Below are positions 19,270 to 28,159 of a DNA stretch of 64,000 nucleotides, piece by piece. The stretch comes from Sva-07 sp963829585 (GTDB lineage Bacteria; Actinomycetota; Acidimicrobiia; Acidimicrobiales; Ilumatobacteraceae): contig CAWHJD010000016.1 of assembly GCA_963829585.1 (NCBI GenBank), positions 186,001 through 250,000 of the forward strand, read 5' to 3'. Both the position numbers and the translations under genes were made by a program. The notes under the pieces are model-generated. The model had not been told where the DNA came from and searched no databases. It worked only from the letters and a program-made list of their open reading frames with translations. Every line of letters starts with the position of its first letter. The first letter of the stretch is position 1.

Positions 19270-20850
19270 ATGTCTGCCCAGGTGCTCAGCGAAGCGGCGC
19301 GTCGTCGTACGTTCGCGATCATCAGTCACCCCGACGCCGGCAAGACCACGCTCACCGAGAAGTTCCTGCTGTATGCGGGTGCGATCACGTCCGGCGGCGC
19401 CGTCAAGGCCCACGAGGGTCGTCGCGCCGCCACGTCCGACTGGATGGACATGGAACAGAAGCGGGGTATCTCGATCACCTCGACCGCGCTGAACTTCCCG
19501 TACCGCGATCACGAGCTGAACCTGCTCGACACGCCGGGCCACCGCGACTTCTCCGAGGACACCTACCGGGTGCTGTCGGCCGTCGACGCTGTCGTGATGG
19601 TGCTCGACTCGGCCAAGGGCATCGAACCACAGACGCTCAAGCTGTTCGAGGTCTGTCGCTCGCGCAACCTGCCGGTGATCACCTTCCTCAACAAGCTCGA
19701 CCGGCCCGGCATGGATCCGCTCGAGCTGCTCGACCAGATCGAGGAGCAGATCGGCCTGCGTCCCACCCCGGCCACGTGGCCGGTCGGGTCGTACGGTGAC
19801 CTGCGCGGTGTCATCGACCGTCGTACCGACGTGTTCACCCGCTTCACCCGCACCGCTCGCGGTTCGCAGATCGCTCCCGAGGAGGACGTCCCCGCCGAGC
19901 GGGCCGCGGAGGAAGAGGGCGCTGCGTGGACGAAGAGCACCGAGGAGACGGAGCTCCTGGGCGCGATGGGCGCCGACGTCGACATGGCGTCGTTCCTCGC
20001 CGGCGAGTCCACTCCGGTGTTCGCCGGATCGGCCCTCACCAACTTCGGGGTCCGCCACCTGCTCGACGCGATCGTCGACCTGGCCCCCGCGCCGACCGCC
20101 CGGCTCGACGTCGACGACAAACCTCGCCACCTCGACGAGCCGTGCTCGGCGTTCGTGTTCAAGGTGCAGGCCAACATGGACCGCCACCACCGCGACCGCA
20201 TCGCCTTCGCCCGCATCTGCTCCGGCAGGTTCGACCGCGGCATGGTGATGACCTGCGAGCGCACCGGCAAGCCGTTCGCCACCAAGTACGCGTCGACCGT
20301 GTTCGGCGCCGAACGCACAACCGTCGACGAGGCGTTCCCCGGCGACGTCGTCGGACTCGTCAACGCCACGGGCCTCAACATCGGCGACACGTTGTACGAC
20401 GAGGCGGGCCCGTCCGTCCGGTTCCCCGCGATCCCGGCCTTCGCGCCGGAGGTGTTCGCCACGGCTCGCCCGGTCGACACCGGCAAGACCAAGCAGTTCC
20501 GCAAGGGTCTCGACCAACTCAACGAAGAGGGCGTCGTCCAGGTGCTCAAGGACCCCCACTGGGGCGATGCATCACCGGTGCTCGCCGCCGTCGGCCAGTT
20601 GCAGTTCGAGGTGTTCGCGAATCGGCTCGACATCGAGTTCAACGCCCCGATCGAGCTGTCGTCCGCGCCGTATCAGGCCATCCGGCTCACCGACAAGGAA
20701 TCGGCGGTGCTGCTGCGCGACAAGCCGGGCGTGCGCATCCTCGCCCGCTTCGACGGGCACCTCGTCGCGTTGTTCGAGAACAAGTACGCGCTCGCGCGCA
20801 TCGAGCAGAACGAACCCGAGCTGATGCTCGAACACATCATCGCCGGCTGA
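19270..20850 (+). CDS. prfC: Peptide chain release factor 3
   Basis: The 526-residue GTPase starts MSAQVLSEAARRRTFAIISHPDAGKTTLTEKFLLY. G1 is SHPDAGKTT, the switch region contains MEQKRGISITSTALNF, G3 is DTPGHRDFSED and G4 is NKLD. The length, the GISITSS-type switch and the C-terminal GQLQFEVFANRL block distinguish RF3 from EF-G and TypA. RF3-GTP/GDP cycling removes RF1/RF2 from the ribosome after termination and has been tied to post-peptidyl-transfer quality control. Many actinobacteria lack RF3, so presence here is informative but not unusual for Acidimicrobiia. Start: ATG at 19270. Stand-alone gene; it converges with the DUF2207 gene 31 nt away. Confidence 0.93.
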   Translation: MSAQVLSEAARRRTFAIISHPDAGKTTLTEKFLLYAGAITSGGAVKAHEGRRAATSDWMDMEQKRGISITSTALNFPYRDHELNLLDTPGHRDFSEDTYRVLSAVDAVVMVLDSAKGIEPQTLKLFEVCRSRNLPVITFLNKLDRPGMDPLELLDQIEEQIGLRPTPATWPVGSYGDLRGVIDRRTDVFTRFTRTARGSQIAPEEDVPAERAAEEEGAAWTKSTEETELLGAMGADVDMASFLAGESTPVFAGSALTNFGVRHLLDAIVDLAPAPTARLDVDDKPRHLDEPCSAFVFKVQANMDRHHRDRIAFARICSGRFDRGMVMTCERTGKPFATKYASTVFGAERTTVDEAFPGDVVGLVNATGLNIGDTLYDEAGPSVRFPAIPAFAPEVFATARPVDTGKTKQFRKGLDQLNEEGVVQVLKDPHWGDASPVLAAVGQLQFEVFANRLDIEFNAPIELSSAPYQAIRLTDKESAVLLRDKPGVRILARFDGHLVALFENKYALARIEQNEPELMLEHIIAG

Positions 20851-20881
20851 TTCCCGCCTCGGGGAACCGTGTACCACCGGA

Positions 20882-22678
20882 TCACCACGACCCGGAACTG
20901 CCGCCACCTCCACCACCACCAACGCCGCCGCCCCCGCCGCCGCCACCACTGCCGGAACTCGACGGAGCGGTGTGCGACGAGTGGAACGACGATGCGGCGG
21001 AATGCACCAGCAGCGGCCCGGCGAGGGCGATCTGCGGGTCGGCGATGTTCGACGAACGGATCGCCTCGCTCCACGCGTCGGCCGCGCCGAGTGCCACGGC
21101 CCACGCGCTGTATTCGCGCAGCAGCCCCTGCTCCCACGCCCACTCGACGTGCTTGCCCTCACTCGCGGCGAGGAACCGCCGGAACGACTCCGAGCGCAAC
21201 GCCAGCGCCGACCCGGTGGCCGTACGCGCCGGGAACATCGGCCGGTACACGGCCGCGGCGACGACGAAGGGCACGAGGAACCCGGCGATGACGGCCAGCC
21301 ACGGCGACGCCACCGCCAGCCAGAAGTCGGTACCGGCCGCCGTCACCACGAACACCGCGAGGGCGACGACGACCAGGGCCAGGATCGACAGGCCGATCAC
21401 CCGTCCCGGCGTGGTCACCCGACCGCCCGGCCCACCCCGCGACCACCAGCCGGCCGCTCCGACGAACGCGCGTTGTTCGGCCCGGATCGCTGACCACGTG
21501 GCCGTGAAGGTCGGATCGTAGGAGCCCAGTTCCACGACGTCGCTCGATCCGAACAGCCGCTGGAGATGGCCGAGGTCGACAGCGCTGAGCCGAGCGGTGT
21601 CGGGCCCCCGACGCAACTGCATCTTTCCGTCGTCGTCGCTGATCACGAGCGCGTCGGTGGCGATCATCTCCGCGAACCACGCGGCAACGGTGTCGTCGTC
21701 GACGCGTTCGCGCAGGACTGCCGCTGCCTGCCACGGCTCGAGACCACGTGGCGGCACGAATTCGATCGTGGCGAGTTCCGCCAGGCGCGAGTCGGGGACG
21801 CGGTACGTCGCGGTGTCCGCCGAACGCGTTGCGCTGCCCGGCACCGGCAGGTCGCCGAACGCGGCGTCGGCCGCGCCACCCGCCAGCACGGTGTTGCTCC
21901 CGTACGAGCGCCCGAGCAGGAACACCAGCGCGGCTGCACCCACACCGAGCGGGATCATCAACAGGCCCAGCGGCTGGAATCCGGTCGGCAGTGGGTCGGG
22001 TGGCTCCGGCACCGGGGGCATCGAGGTCGGGCCCAGCCCGCTGAACCGGGCACCCACGGTGATGCCGTCGCCGGGGGCGAGCGGCTCGATGACCGCCACG
22101 CTGTTGCCGGACTCGTCGACAGCGAATTCACACCCACCGAATGCTCCGTAGGCGCCGGTGTCGCAGCTGGTCAGGAGATCGTCGAATCCGGTGAGCACCA
22201 CCTCGAAGCGCCCCGTCTCCAATGTCTCGTCGTTGCCGATCACGTCGAGCAGGAACTCGCCGGTCGTGACGCCCGCATCGGCCAAGGTGTACTCGAGGAT
22301 GTAGCGGTGACGACCGGTGAACGTGACGTCGGGGTCGCCGACACGGATTCGCGTCTCGATGCCGTTGTCGACGACGTTGACCTCGGCATTGGCATCCGGC
22401 GATTGCGCCGTCACTTCGGTCGGCGACCCGAAGTCGTTGCGCACGATGCGTTGATAGCCGCGGCGTTGCGCAGCGCCGAAGTCGATGTCGACGACCTCGC
22501 GGATGCGCAGTCCGTCGGCCCCATCCGGGGCGACGGTGACCTGTTTGGCGTCGAACTGCTCGGGCCGGATGGCCGAGTCGGCGCCTGCGCCGATCAGCCT
22601 GAATCCCGCGAGGAGCGACATCACCACGATCGCGAGCCCCACGATGACGTGGCGCCAGAGAGGGATCCGGTTCAACAT
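20882..22678 (-). CDS. DUF2207 domain membrane protein with glycine-rich tail
   Basis: A 598-residue protein. An N-terminal signal-anchor (MLNRIPLWRHVIVGLAIVVMSLLAGF) is followed by an extracytoplasmic DUF2207 domain of about 200 residues (VDIDFGAAQRRGYQRIVRNDFG is the conserved opening), a membrane helix (LGLLMIPLGVGAAALVFLLGRSYG), a cytoplasmic region, two more helices (VIGLSILALVVVALAVFVV and WLAVIAGFLVPFVVAAAVY), and a Ser/Gly tail ending in two long glycine runs. DUF2207 proteins are widespread in actinobacteria and Firmicutes, and no molecular function is established. The glycine-rich C-terminus is usual in this family. Starts at the ATG at 22678. Nothing in the neighbourhood suggests a role. 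Confidence 0.83.
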   Translation of the reverse strand: MLNRIPLWRHVIVGLAIVVMSLLAGFRLIGAGADSAIRPEQFDAKQVTVAPDGADGLRIREVVDIDFGAAQRRGYQRIVRNDFGSPTEVTAQSPDANAEVNVVDNGIETRIRVGDPDVTFTGRHRYILEYTLADAGVTTGEFLLDVIGNDETLETGRFEVVLTGFDDLLTSCDTGAYGAFGGCEFAVDESGNSVAVIEPLAPGDGITVGARFSGLGPTSMPPVPEPPDPLPTGFQPLGLLMIPLGVGAAALVFLLGRSYGSNTVLAGGAADAAFGDLPVPGSATRSADTATYRVPDSRLAELATIEFVPPRGLEPWQAAAVLRERVDDDTVAAWFAEMIATDALVISDDDGKMQLRRGPDTARLSAVDLGHLQRLFGSSDVVELGSYDPTFTATWSAIRAEQRAFVGAAGWWSRGGPGGRVTTPGRVIGLSILALVVVALAVFVVTAAGTDFWLAVASPWLAVIAGFLVPFVVAAAVYRPMFPARTATGSALALRSESFRRFLAASEGKHVEWAWEQGLLREYSAWAVALGAADAWSEAIRSSNIADPQIALAGPLLVHSAASSFHSSHTAPSSSGSGGGGGGGGVGGGGGGGSSGSW

Positions 22679-22789
22679 CGTCCCAGTGTGACCCATCGCG
22701 CCCGACGACGTACGCGTTCCGAACAATCCGATTCGTCGCCCACTGCGTCGTGACCGACTCCTCCCCCTCGCCGTTTCGAAGGAGGTCCG

Positions 22790-23362
22790 ATGTCCGACAC
22801 ACCTGCAACCTGCATCACCGTGCGCCCGTGGATCGATCCGGTCGTCGACGACGACGGGTTCGACCCCCGATCGCGCTACGTCGAACTGTTCTGGCTCGGC
22901 ATTCTCGGACCGACGGCGACGTGGTTGCTGCGCCGACTCGTCGCCGGGTTGGAGCAGTCGCCGGGCGGGTACGAGCTCGATCTCCACGCAACGGCCCGCG
23001 CCATGGGGCTGAGCTACACCGCCGGCCGCGCGTCACCCTTCAGCAAGGCGTTGCAGCGCTGTGTCATGTTCGGACTCGCCCATCCGGTCGACAGTGGCCT
23101 CGCCGTGCGACGGCGCGTGCCGCCGATCACGCTGCGGCACCTGCAACGGATGCCGGAGCAGCTCCAGGCCGCCCATCACGAATGGCAGTGCACCACGATC
23201 GGACTCGACGAGCTGACCAGGGCTCACCAGCTTGCCACCACGATGCTCGACCTCGGCGACGACACCTCGGTCATCGAACACCACCTCGTTGCGCTGGGCG
23301 TACGCGACGCCGTTGCCGCCGAGGCCGCCGACAACGCCTATCGGCTCAGGCGGGTGGGGTGA
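22790..23362 (+). CDS. Conserved actinobacterial hypothetical protein
   Basis: A 190-residue soluble protein with a very strong ribosome binding site (GAAGGAGG, 5 nt before the ATG). It contains WIDPVVDDDGFDPRSRYVELFWLGILGPTATWLLRRL, resembling actinobacterial proteins of unknown function, and a mid-region (GLAVRRRVPPITLRHLQRMPEQLQAAH) that looks helical. No catalytic motif, signal peptide or membrane segment is evident. It follows the DUF2207 gene divergently, with 111 nt between starts. Its last codons overlap the end of the convergent sulfatase remnant. Function unknown. Confidence 0.72.
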   Translation: MSDTPATCITVRPWIDPVVDDDGFDPRSRYVELFWLGILGPTATWLLRRLVAGLEQSPGGYELDLHATARAMGLSYTAGRASPFSKALQRCVMFGLAHPVDSGLAVRRRVPPITLRHLQRMPEQLQAAHHEWQCTTIGLDELTRAHQLATTMLDLGDDTSVIEHHLVALGVRDAVAAEAADNAYRLRRVG

Positions 23363-23841
23363 CCGAAACGGCGAGGAGCTCCGTCAGCACGGCCTCGGCG
23401 GCGGGATGTGGCTCGTCGCCGACCGCCGCCTGGAGTCGGGCCAGCTCGGTTCGCAGCTCGATCGCAACATCGCGGTAGGCCGGCTCGCGCGATGACGTTG
23501 TGCAGCTCGGCCGGGTCGGCGACGAGGTCGAACAGTTCCCACTCGGGCTCGACTGCCGGACCCCTCGCGCCGGGTTGGTCGAGCGGGTCGTTGTAGTAGC
23601 CGATCAGCTTGTGGGTCCGAGTGCGCACCCCGTAATGGGCGGGAACGCGGTGGGCGCCGTCGTCGTGCATCCAGTACCGGTAGTACATCGACTGCTGCCA
23701 GCCGTCGGGGCGCTCGCCGGCCAGCAGCGGAGCGAGACTCGTACCCTGCATCTCGTCGGGCACGTCCAGCCCGGCGTGGTCGTCGCTCATGATGAACAGC
23801 AGGTTCGGCCGTGTCGCCGGGCCCGCTGCTGTTCGACTCAT
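23346..23841 (-). pseudogene. Sulfatase with large internal deletion and a frameshift
   Basis: The ATG at 23841 overlaps the aminopeptidase stop (ATGA). The product starts with a normal sulfatase N-terminus (RPNLLFIMSDDHA) and then passes directly into a normal sulfatase C-terminus (GLDVPDEMQGTSLAPLLAG, MYYRYWMHDDGAHRVPAHYGVRT, EPEWELFDLVADPAELHNV). About 300 residues are missing between, including the C/SxPxR formylglycine site and most metal ligands, so the product cannot be an active sulfatase. Near 23488 one extra base (ATCGCGCGAG) also breaks the frame; the corrected tail reads REPAYRDVAIELRTELARLQ and ends at 23346. It overlaps the convergent 22790 gene by 17 bases. Either a true deletion or a collapsed assembly. 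Confidence 0.7.
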
Positions 23842-25320
23842 CGTGCGGGTGGCGTGAAGTGGCAGGCGAGGTCGATCAACAGGCGGGTGCCGAAGCCCGT
23901 TGCGCCCTTGGAGTGGATGCCCTCGTCGCCGTCGACCTTCATGGGCCCGGCGATGTCGAGGTGCGCCCACGGCACTTCTCCCGTGAACTCGCTGAGGAAG
24001 ATCGACGCGGTGATCGTCCCGCCGTGCGGGCCGCCGATGTTCTTCATGTCGGCGACGACCGACTCGAGCAGCTTGCGGTAGCGGGCCTTCTCCAACGGGA
24101 GCTGCCACACCGGTTCGTCGATGGCGTCGGCACGTGCTTTGACCTGGTCGACGAGCGACTGGTCGGTGCCGAGCAGACCGGCGATCTCCGGGCCCAGCGC
24201 ACCCAGCACCGCTCCGGTCAGCGTGGCGATGTCGACGATGGCGTCCGGTGCCTCCTCCACGGCCAGCGACAGGCCGTCGGCGAGAACGAGTCGGCCCTCG
24301 GCGTCGGTGTTGTGGATCTCGACGGTCTTGCCGTTGCGCATGGTCAGGACGTCGCCGAGCTTGAGAGCGCTGCCCGACGGCATGTTGTCGGTGCACATCA
24401 GCCACGCCGTCACCTTGGTGCGGCACTTGAGCGCCCTGAGCGCCGACATCGTCGGCAGCACCGCGGCGGCGCCCGACATGTCCATCTTCATCACCTGGTG
24501 GAACGGATCGCTCGGCTTGAGGGAGATGCCGCCCGAGTCGTACATGATGCCCTTGCCGACGAGCGCGAGGTGGCCCGACGGGTTCTTCGGCGACCAGGTC
24601 AGCTTGACCATGCGCGGCGGCTCGGTCGAGCCACGGTTCACGCCGAGCAGTCCGCCGCAGCCCATCTGCTCGAGCTGGTCCTTGTTGAACACCTCCACGT
24701 GCAGGCCGGCCGCCGAGCCGATGTCGACCGCCTTCGCTGCGAGGTCCTTCGCGTTGAGGTAGGTCGGGCGGCGTGTTCGCGAGTTCCCGGGCGAGTGCCG
24801 TCGCGCCGGCGATGACCTGACCGCGGGCTGCTCCCTCCTCGACGGCCTTGCGGCGCTTGTCGCCCACGATCAGCGTGAGCGACGCGAGCCGAGAGGCGTC
24901 CTTCGGGTCGTTCTTGAGCCCGACGTAGCGGTACGAGGCCAGCAGCACACCCTCGGCCACTGCCTGGCCGGCGGCGGCGCCGGCGACGTGATCGAGGTCG
25001 GCGAGGTTCGTCGCCAGTTCGGCATGCTTCGATGCCGCCCGCGCGAACGCTGCTGCTGCAGTGCGCAGACCGTTCGCGTCGATGGCACCCGGGTCGCCGA
25101 CACCGATGGCGATCATCGTGGTCTCGCCGGTCGGGACCACGAGCACCTGGCCGGCCTTGCCCTCGAATCCGTTCGCTTCCAGGGCAGATCGCGACAGGCC
25201 GAGCTGTCGGGGCACCGCCCCCTTGGTCGCCACCGCCAGGCCGATGGCCGTGGCCGCCTTCGGGGCGGAACGTGCGGACGAGACGGACACGGCGGATACG
25301 GCTGCACTGGCATCGATCAT
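23838..25320 (-). CDS. pepA: Leucyl aminopeptidase PepA (M17), one frameshift
   Basis: About 493 residues. The N-terminal macro-like domain runs from the ATG at 25320 (IGLAVATKGAVPRQLGLSRSALEANGF). The catalytic domain has GKGIMYDSGGISLKPS (Lys and Asp metal/active residues), the family signature NTDAEGRLVLADGL, and IATLTGA. It hydrolyses N-terminal residues from peptides with two divalent metals, as a cytoplasmic hexamer. The frame breaks near 24765, where CCCGACC has one G too many; the corrected reading NTPPTYLNAKDLAAKA is the conserved linker, so this is probably a sequencing error. The stop overlaps the start of the sulfatase remnant, and the two are translationally coupled. Confidence 0.87.
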
Positions 25321-25457
25321 CCGCACAGTCTGGCCGACCACGGCTGCCGCGCCTCCAACCACGTCCGATTCATCTCCGGTGACCCACGAGACGGGAGTGG
25401 CCCGAGAAGTCGAGCAGCGCGGCCCGATCCGGACGATCGTCTGCCACACTCTCGGCC

Positions 25458-26276
25458 GTGACCGACGCCGACACCACGTTGCCCGATGCACCGCGACGCC
25501 GCCACCTCAAGTGGATCGTCATCGGGGCGATCGGACTGGTCGCCCTCGTGCTCGGCGGCATCGTGCTGTACGCCTACGTGCTGAACGACTCGCCGGACGA
25601 ACTCGACGCCGGCGACCTCAGCGATGCGCTCGTGGCCACGATGCCGGACACGACGCCCGCGACGACGCCCGACACGCTCGCCGGCTCGGTGACGGGCTCG
25701 CCGAACACGACCGAGACCGACCCGGCAACCACCGCAGCAGCGTCGACCGGCGAGTTCGACGGCGACTGGGTGCCGACCGACGCATCGGAGTTCGGCTATC
25801 GGGTCGAGGAGGTGCTCGCCGGGATCAACACCACCGCAGTCGGGCGCAGCAACGAGATCAGCGGGCTGCTCACGATCGCGGGAACGACGGCAACGGCCGT
25901 CGACGTCGAGGTGCAGGTCGACAGCATCAAGAGCGACAGTGCGCTCCGCGACGGGAGGTTCGCAGGCGACATCATGAACTCCGACGAGTTCCCGACGGCC
26001 ACGTTCAGCCTGACCGAGCCGATCGAATTCGGGTCGATCCCGACCGGCGACGAACAGGTCATCGCATCCGCGACCGGTGAACTCACCCTCCGTGGCGTCA
26101 CGAACCCGGTGACGTTCGACGTGACCGCCCAGACCACCGACGGTCGGATCGGCGTGCTCGGATCGATCCCGGTCGTGTTCGCCGACTACGGCATCGACAA
26201 CCCGTCGTTCGGCCAGGTCCGCACCGAGGACGAGGGCCTCGTCGAGTTCGTCCTCGTGTTCGATCGCGCCGCCTGA
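25458..26276 (+). CDS. YceI-domain protein with N-terminal membrane anchor
   Basis: A 272-residue protein: cytoplasmic basic leader, a single membrane helix (LKWIVIGAIGLVALVLGGIVLYAYVL), a Thr/Pro/Ala-rich linker, then a YceI lipocalin-like domain (EFGYRVEEVLAGINTTAVGRSNEISG, FAGDIMNSDEFPTATFSLT, TGELTLRGVTNPVTFDV, VVFADYGIDNPSFG). YceI domains bind polyprenoids or fatty acids in other species. The layout places the domain outside the membrane. The GTG at 25458 is the only start consistent with the anchor. The gene is divergent from pepA and ends just before a hairpin that separates it from the ABC genes. The bound lipid is unknown. Confidence 0.85.
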   Translation: MTDADTTLPDAPRRRHLKWIVIGAIGLVALVLGGIVLYAYVLNDSPDELDAGDLSDALVATMPDTTPATTPDTLAGSVTGSPNTTETDPATTAAASTGEFDGDWVPTDASEFGYRVEEVLAGINTTAVGRSNEISGLLTIAGTTATAVDVEVQVDSIKSDSALRDGRFAGDIMNSDEFPTATFSLTEPIEFGSIPTGDEQVIASATGELTLRGVTNPVTFDVTAQTTDGRIGVLGSIPVVFADYGIDNPSFGQVRTEDEGLVEFVLVFDRAA

Positions 26277-26285
26277 GCAACCGTG

Positions 26286-26325
26286 CGATGAGTCTCGCGC
26301 GACACGTGCGCGCCGAAACTCATCG
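26286..26325. terminator. Palindromic hairpin, likely bidirectional terminator
   Basis: Outer arms CGATGAGT and ACTCATCG pair perfectly; the inner GC-rich arms (TCGCGCG and CGCGCCGA) pair with one bulge around an ACACG loop. It begins 9 nt after the YceI stop, and the convergent ABC gene stop (26322-26320) lies within it. The layout suggests termination from both sides. Confidence 0.5.
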
Positions 26326-28156
26326 GCGCGACGTGCGTGGTCTGACGCACGTGGCCGGCGACCGGCTGGCTCTTGGCCCAGGCGTCGGCCAGCGCCGAGT
26401 AGCGCCCGCCGGCGCGACACCAACTCGGCGTGCGGCCGAGTTCGACGAGTCTGCCGCCGTCGATGACACCGATGCGGTCGGCCCGCTGGATCGTGCGACA
26501 GCCGGTGGGCCACCACGATCGTCGGTCCGGCCCGTCATCAACGAATCGAGTGCCCGCTCGACGATGAACTCCGTACCCGGGTCGAGGTTGCTCGTCGCTT
26601 CGTCGAGGACCAGCACGGCCGGGTCGACGAGGGCGGCGCGGGCGAGCGACACCAGTTGGCGTTCACCGGCCGACAGACGCGAGCCGCGCTCGCGCACCTC
26701 GGTGTGGATGCCGTCGGGGAACTCCTCGAACCGCTCGAGCGCACCGATGGCGTCGAACGCGGCGCGCACGTCGTCGTCGGTGGCGTCGAATCGGGCGATC
26801 CGGACGTTGTCGCGCGATCGTTCCGCCGAACAGGAAGCCCTCCTGCGGCACGACGACGATGCGGTCGTCGCAGCGACGCGAGCGTGGCATCTCGCAGGTC
26901 GACGCCGCCGAAGGTGATCGTGCCCTCGGTCGGGTCGTAGAGCCGCGCCATCAGCTTGGCGAGCGTCGATCTTGCCCGCGCCGGTCGGGCCGACGAGCGC
27001 GAGGCGTTCCCCGTCGCCGACGGTGATCGACACGTCGGACAGCACGGCGGCCTCGGTGGCGGCGATACCGGAAGCCGACGTGGTCGACGACCAGCTCTCC
27101 GTTCGGCGGCAGTTCGTTCGGGCCGTCTCGCGACATCGGGTTCGGTGTCGAGGAGCCCGAACAGCTTGTTGAGTGCGGCTGCCGACGACTGCACCGTGTT
27201 GTACAGCTGCGACAGCTGCTGCACCGGTTCGAACAGGTTGGGCGAACAGCAGCACGAACGCGTGATGACTGTGCCGATCTGCGACCTCGCCGTTCGATGT
27301 ACAGCCAGCCACCGACGCCCACGATGAGCGCGGTCGCGAAGATGCCGGCCGATCTCGACCAGCCCGAAGTACCACGTGCTGACACCCGCACGCTGTGCAC
27401 GTGCGAGTCGTAGAGCTGCCCGGTTCGACTGCTTGAACCGGCGTTGCTGCTCGGGCTCACGGGCGTAGGCCTGGATGACCCGGACACCGGCGATGCCCTC
27501 TTGGAGCGTCGACAGGTTCTGGCCGATGTTCTCGCGCACGTCGAGGTACGCCGCGTTGGAGTGCCGCTGGAACTTGCAGCGAGGCGCCGATGATGACGGG
27601 CATCACCAGCATCACCACGAGCGTCAACTGCCATGACGTGATCAGGGCCAGCACCAGGGCGAACCGACGCAGCAGGATCGCCGACGACGAACTGCAGCAG
27701 GCCCCACTGCACGAGTTCGCCCATCGATCTCGACGTCGGAGGTCATGCGGGCGACGAGCACGCCGGACTTGTTGCGGTCGAAGAACGCCAGCGACTGCTT
27801 CTGGATGTGGTCGAACACCCTGACGCGCAACGCTCGCAGGAAGCCTTCACCGGCGCGGTTGATCGAGGACGTACTGCTGGCGGGCCGCGAGGTAGGCGAC
27901 CACCGTGAGGCCCAGGTAGAAGATCACGGCGTTGCGCAGCACCTCGCTGTCGCCCGGCGTGATCCCGTTGTCGATTCCCCAGCCCAGGATCACCGGGCCG
28001 AGCACCACGCCGAGTGTCGACAGCGCAGTGAACGCGAGCGCTCCGAAGATCGTGCGGCGGAACGGTCGGGCCATTGCGGCGGTGCGGCGCAGGACCTTCT
28101 TGGCCTCCTCGGCGTCGAGCTTGTCCTCGTCGGAGATCGGCTCCCATTCCGTGCAT
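26320..28156 (-). CDS. ABC exporter ATP-binding/permease subunit (many frameshifts)
   Basis: Half-transporter of the type IV ABC exporter fold, reconstructed from overlapping frames of about 610 residues. It starts near the ATG at 28156 (MHGME-PISDEDKLDAEEAKKVLRRT after dropping one G). TM segments follow (FGALAFTALSTLGVVLGPVILGWGIDNG, VIFYLGLTVVAYLAARQQY), then the ATPase: Walker A GPTGAGKST (an extra A near 26970 turns it into GKID), signature LSAGERQLVSLARAAL, Walker B VLVLDEATSNLD, and the H-loop VAHRLS (extra C near 26490). At least eight single-base insertions are needed. A conserved intact core with scattered single-base faults points to sequence error. It follows the companion exporter gene by 3 nt, suggesting a heterodimer. 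Confidence 0.75.
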
Positions 28157-28159
28157 CAG

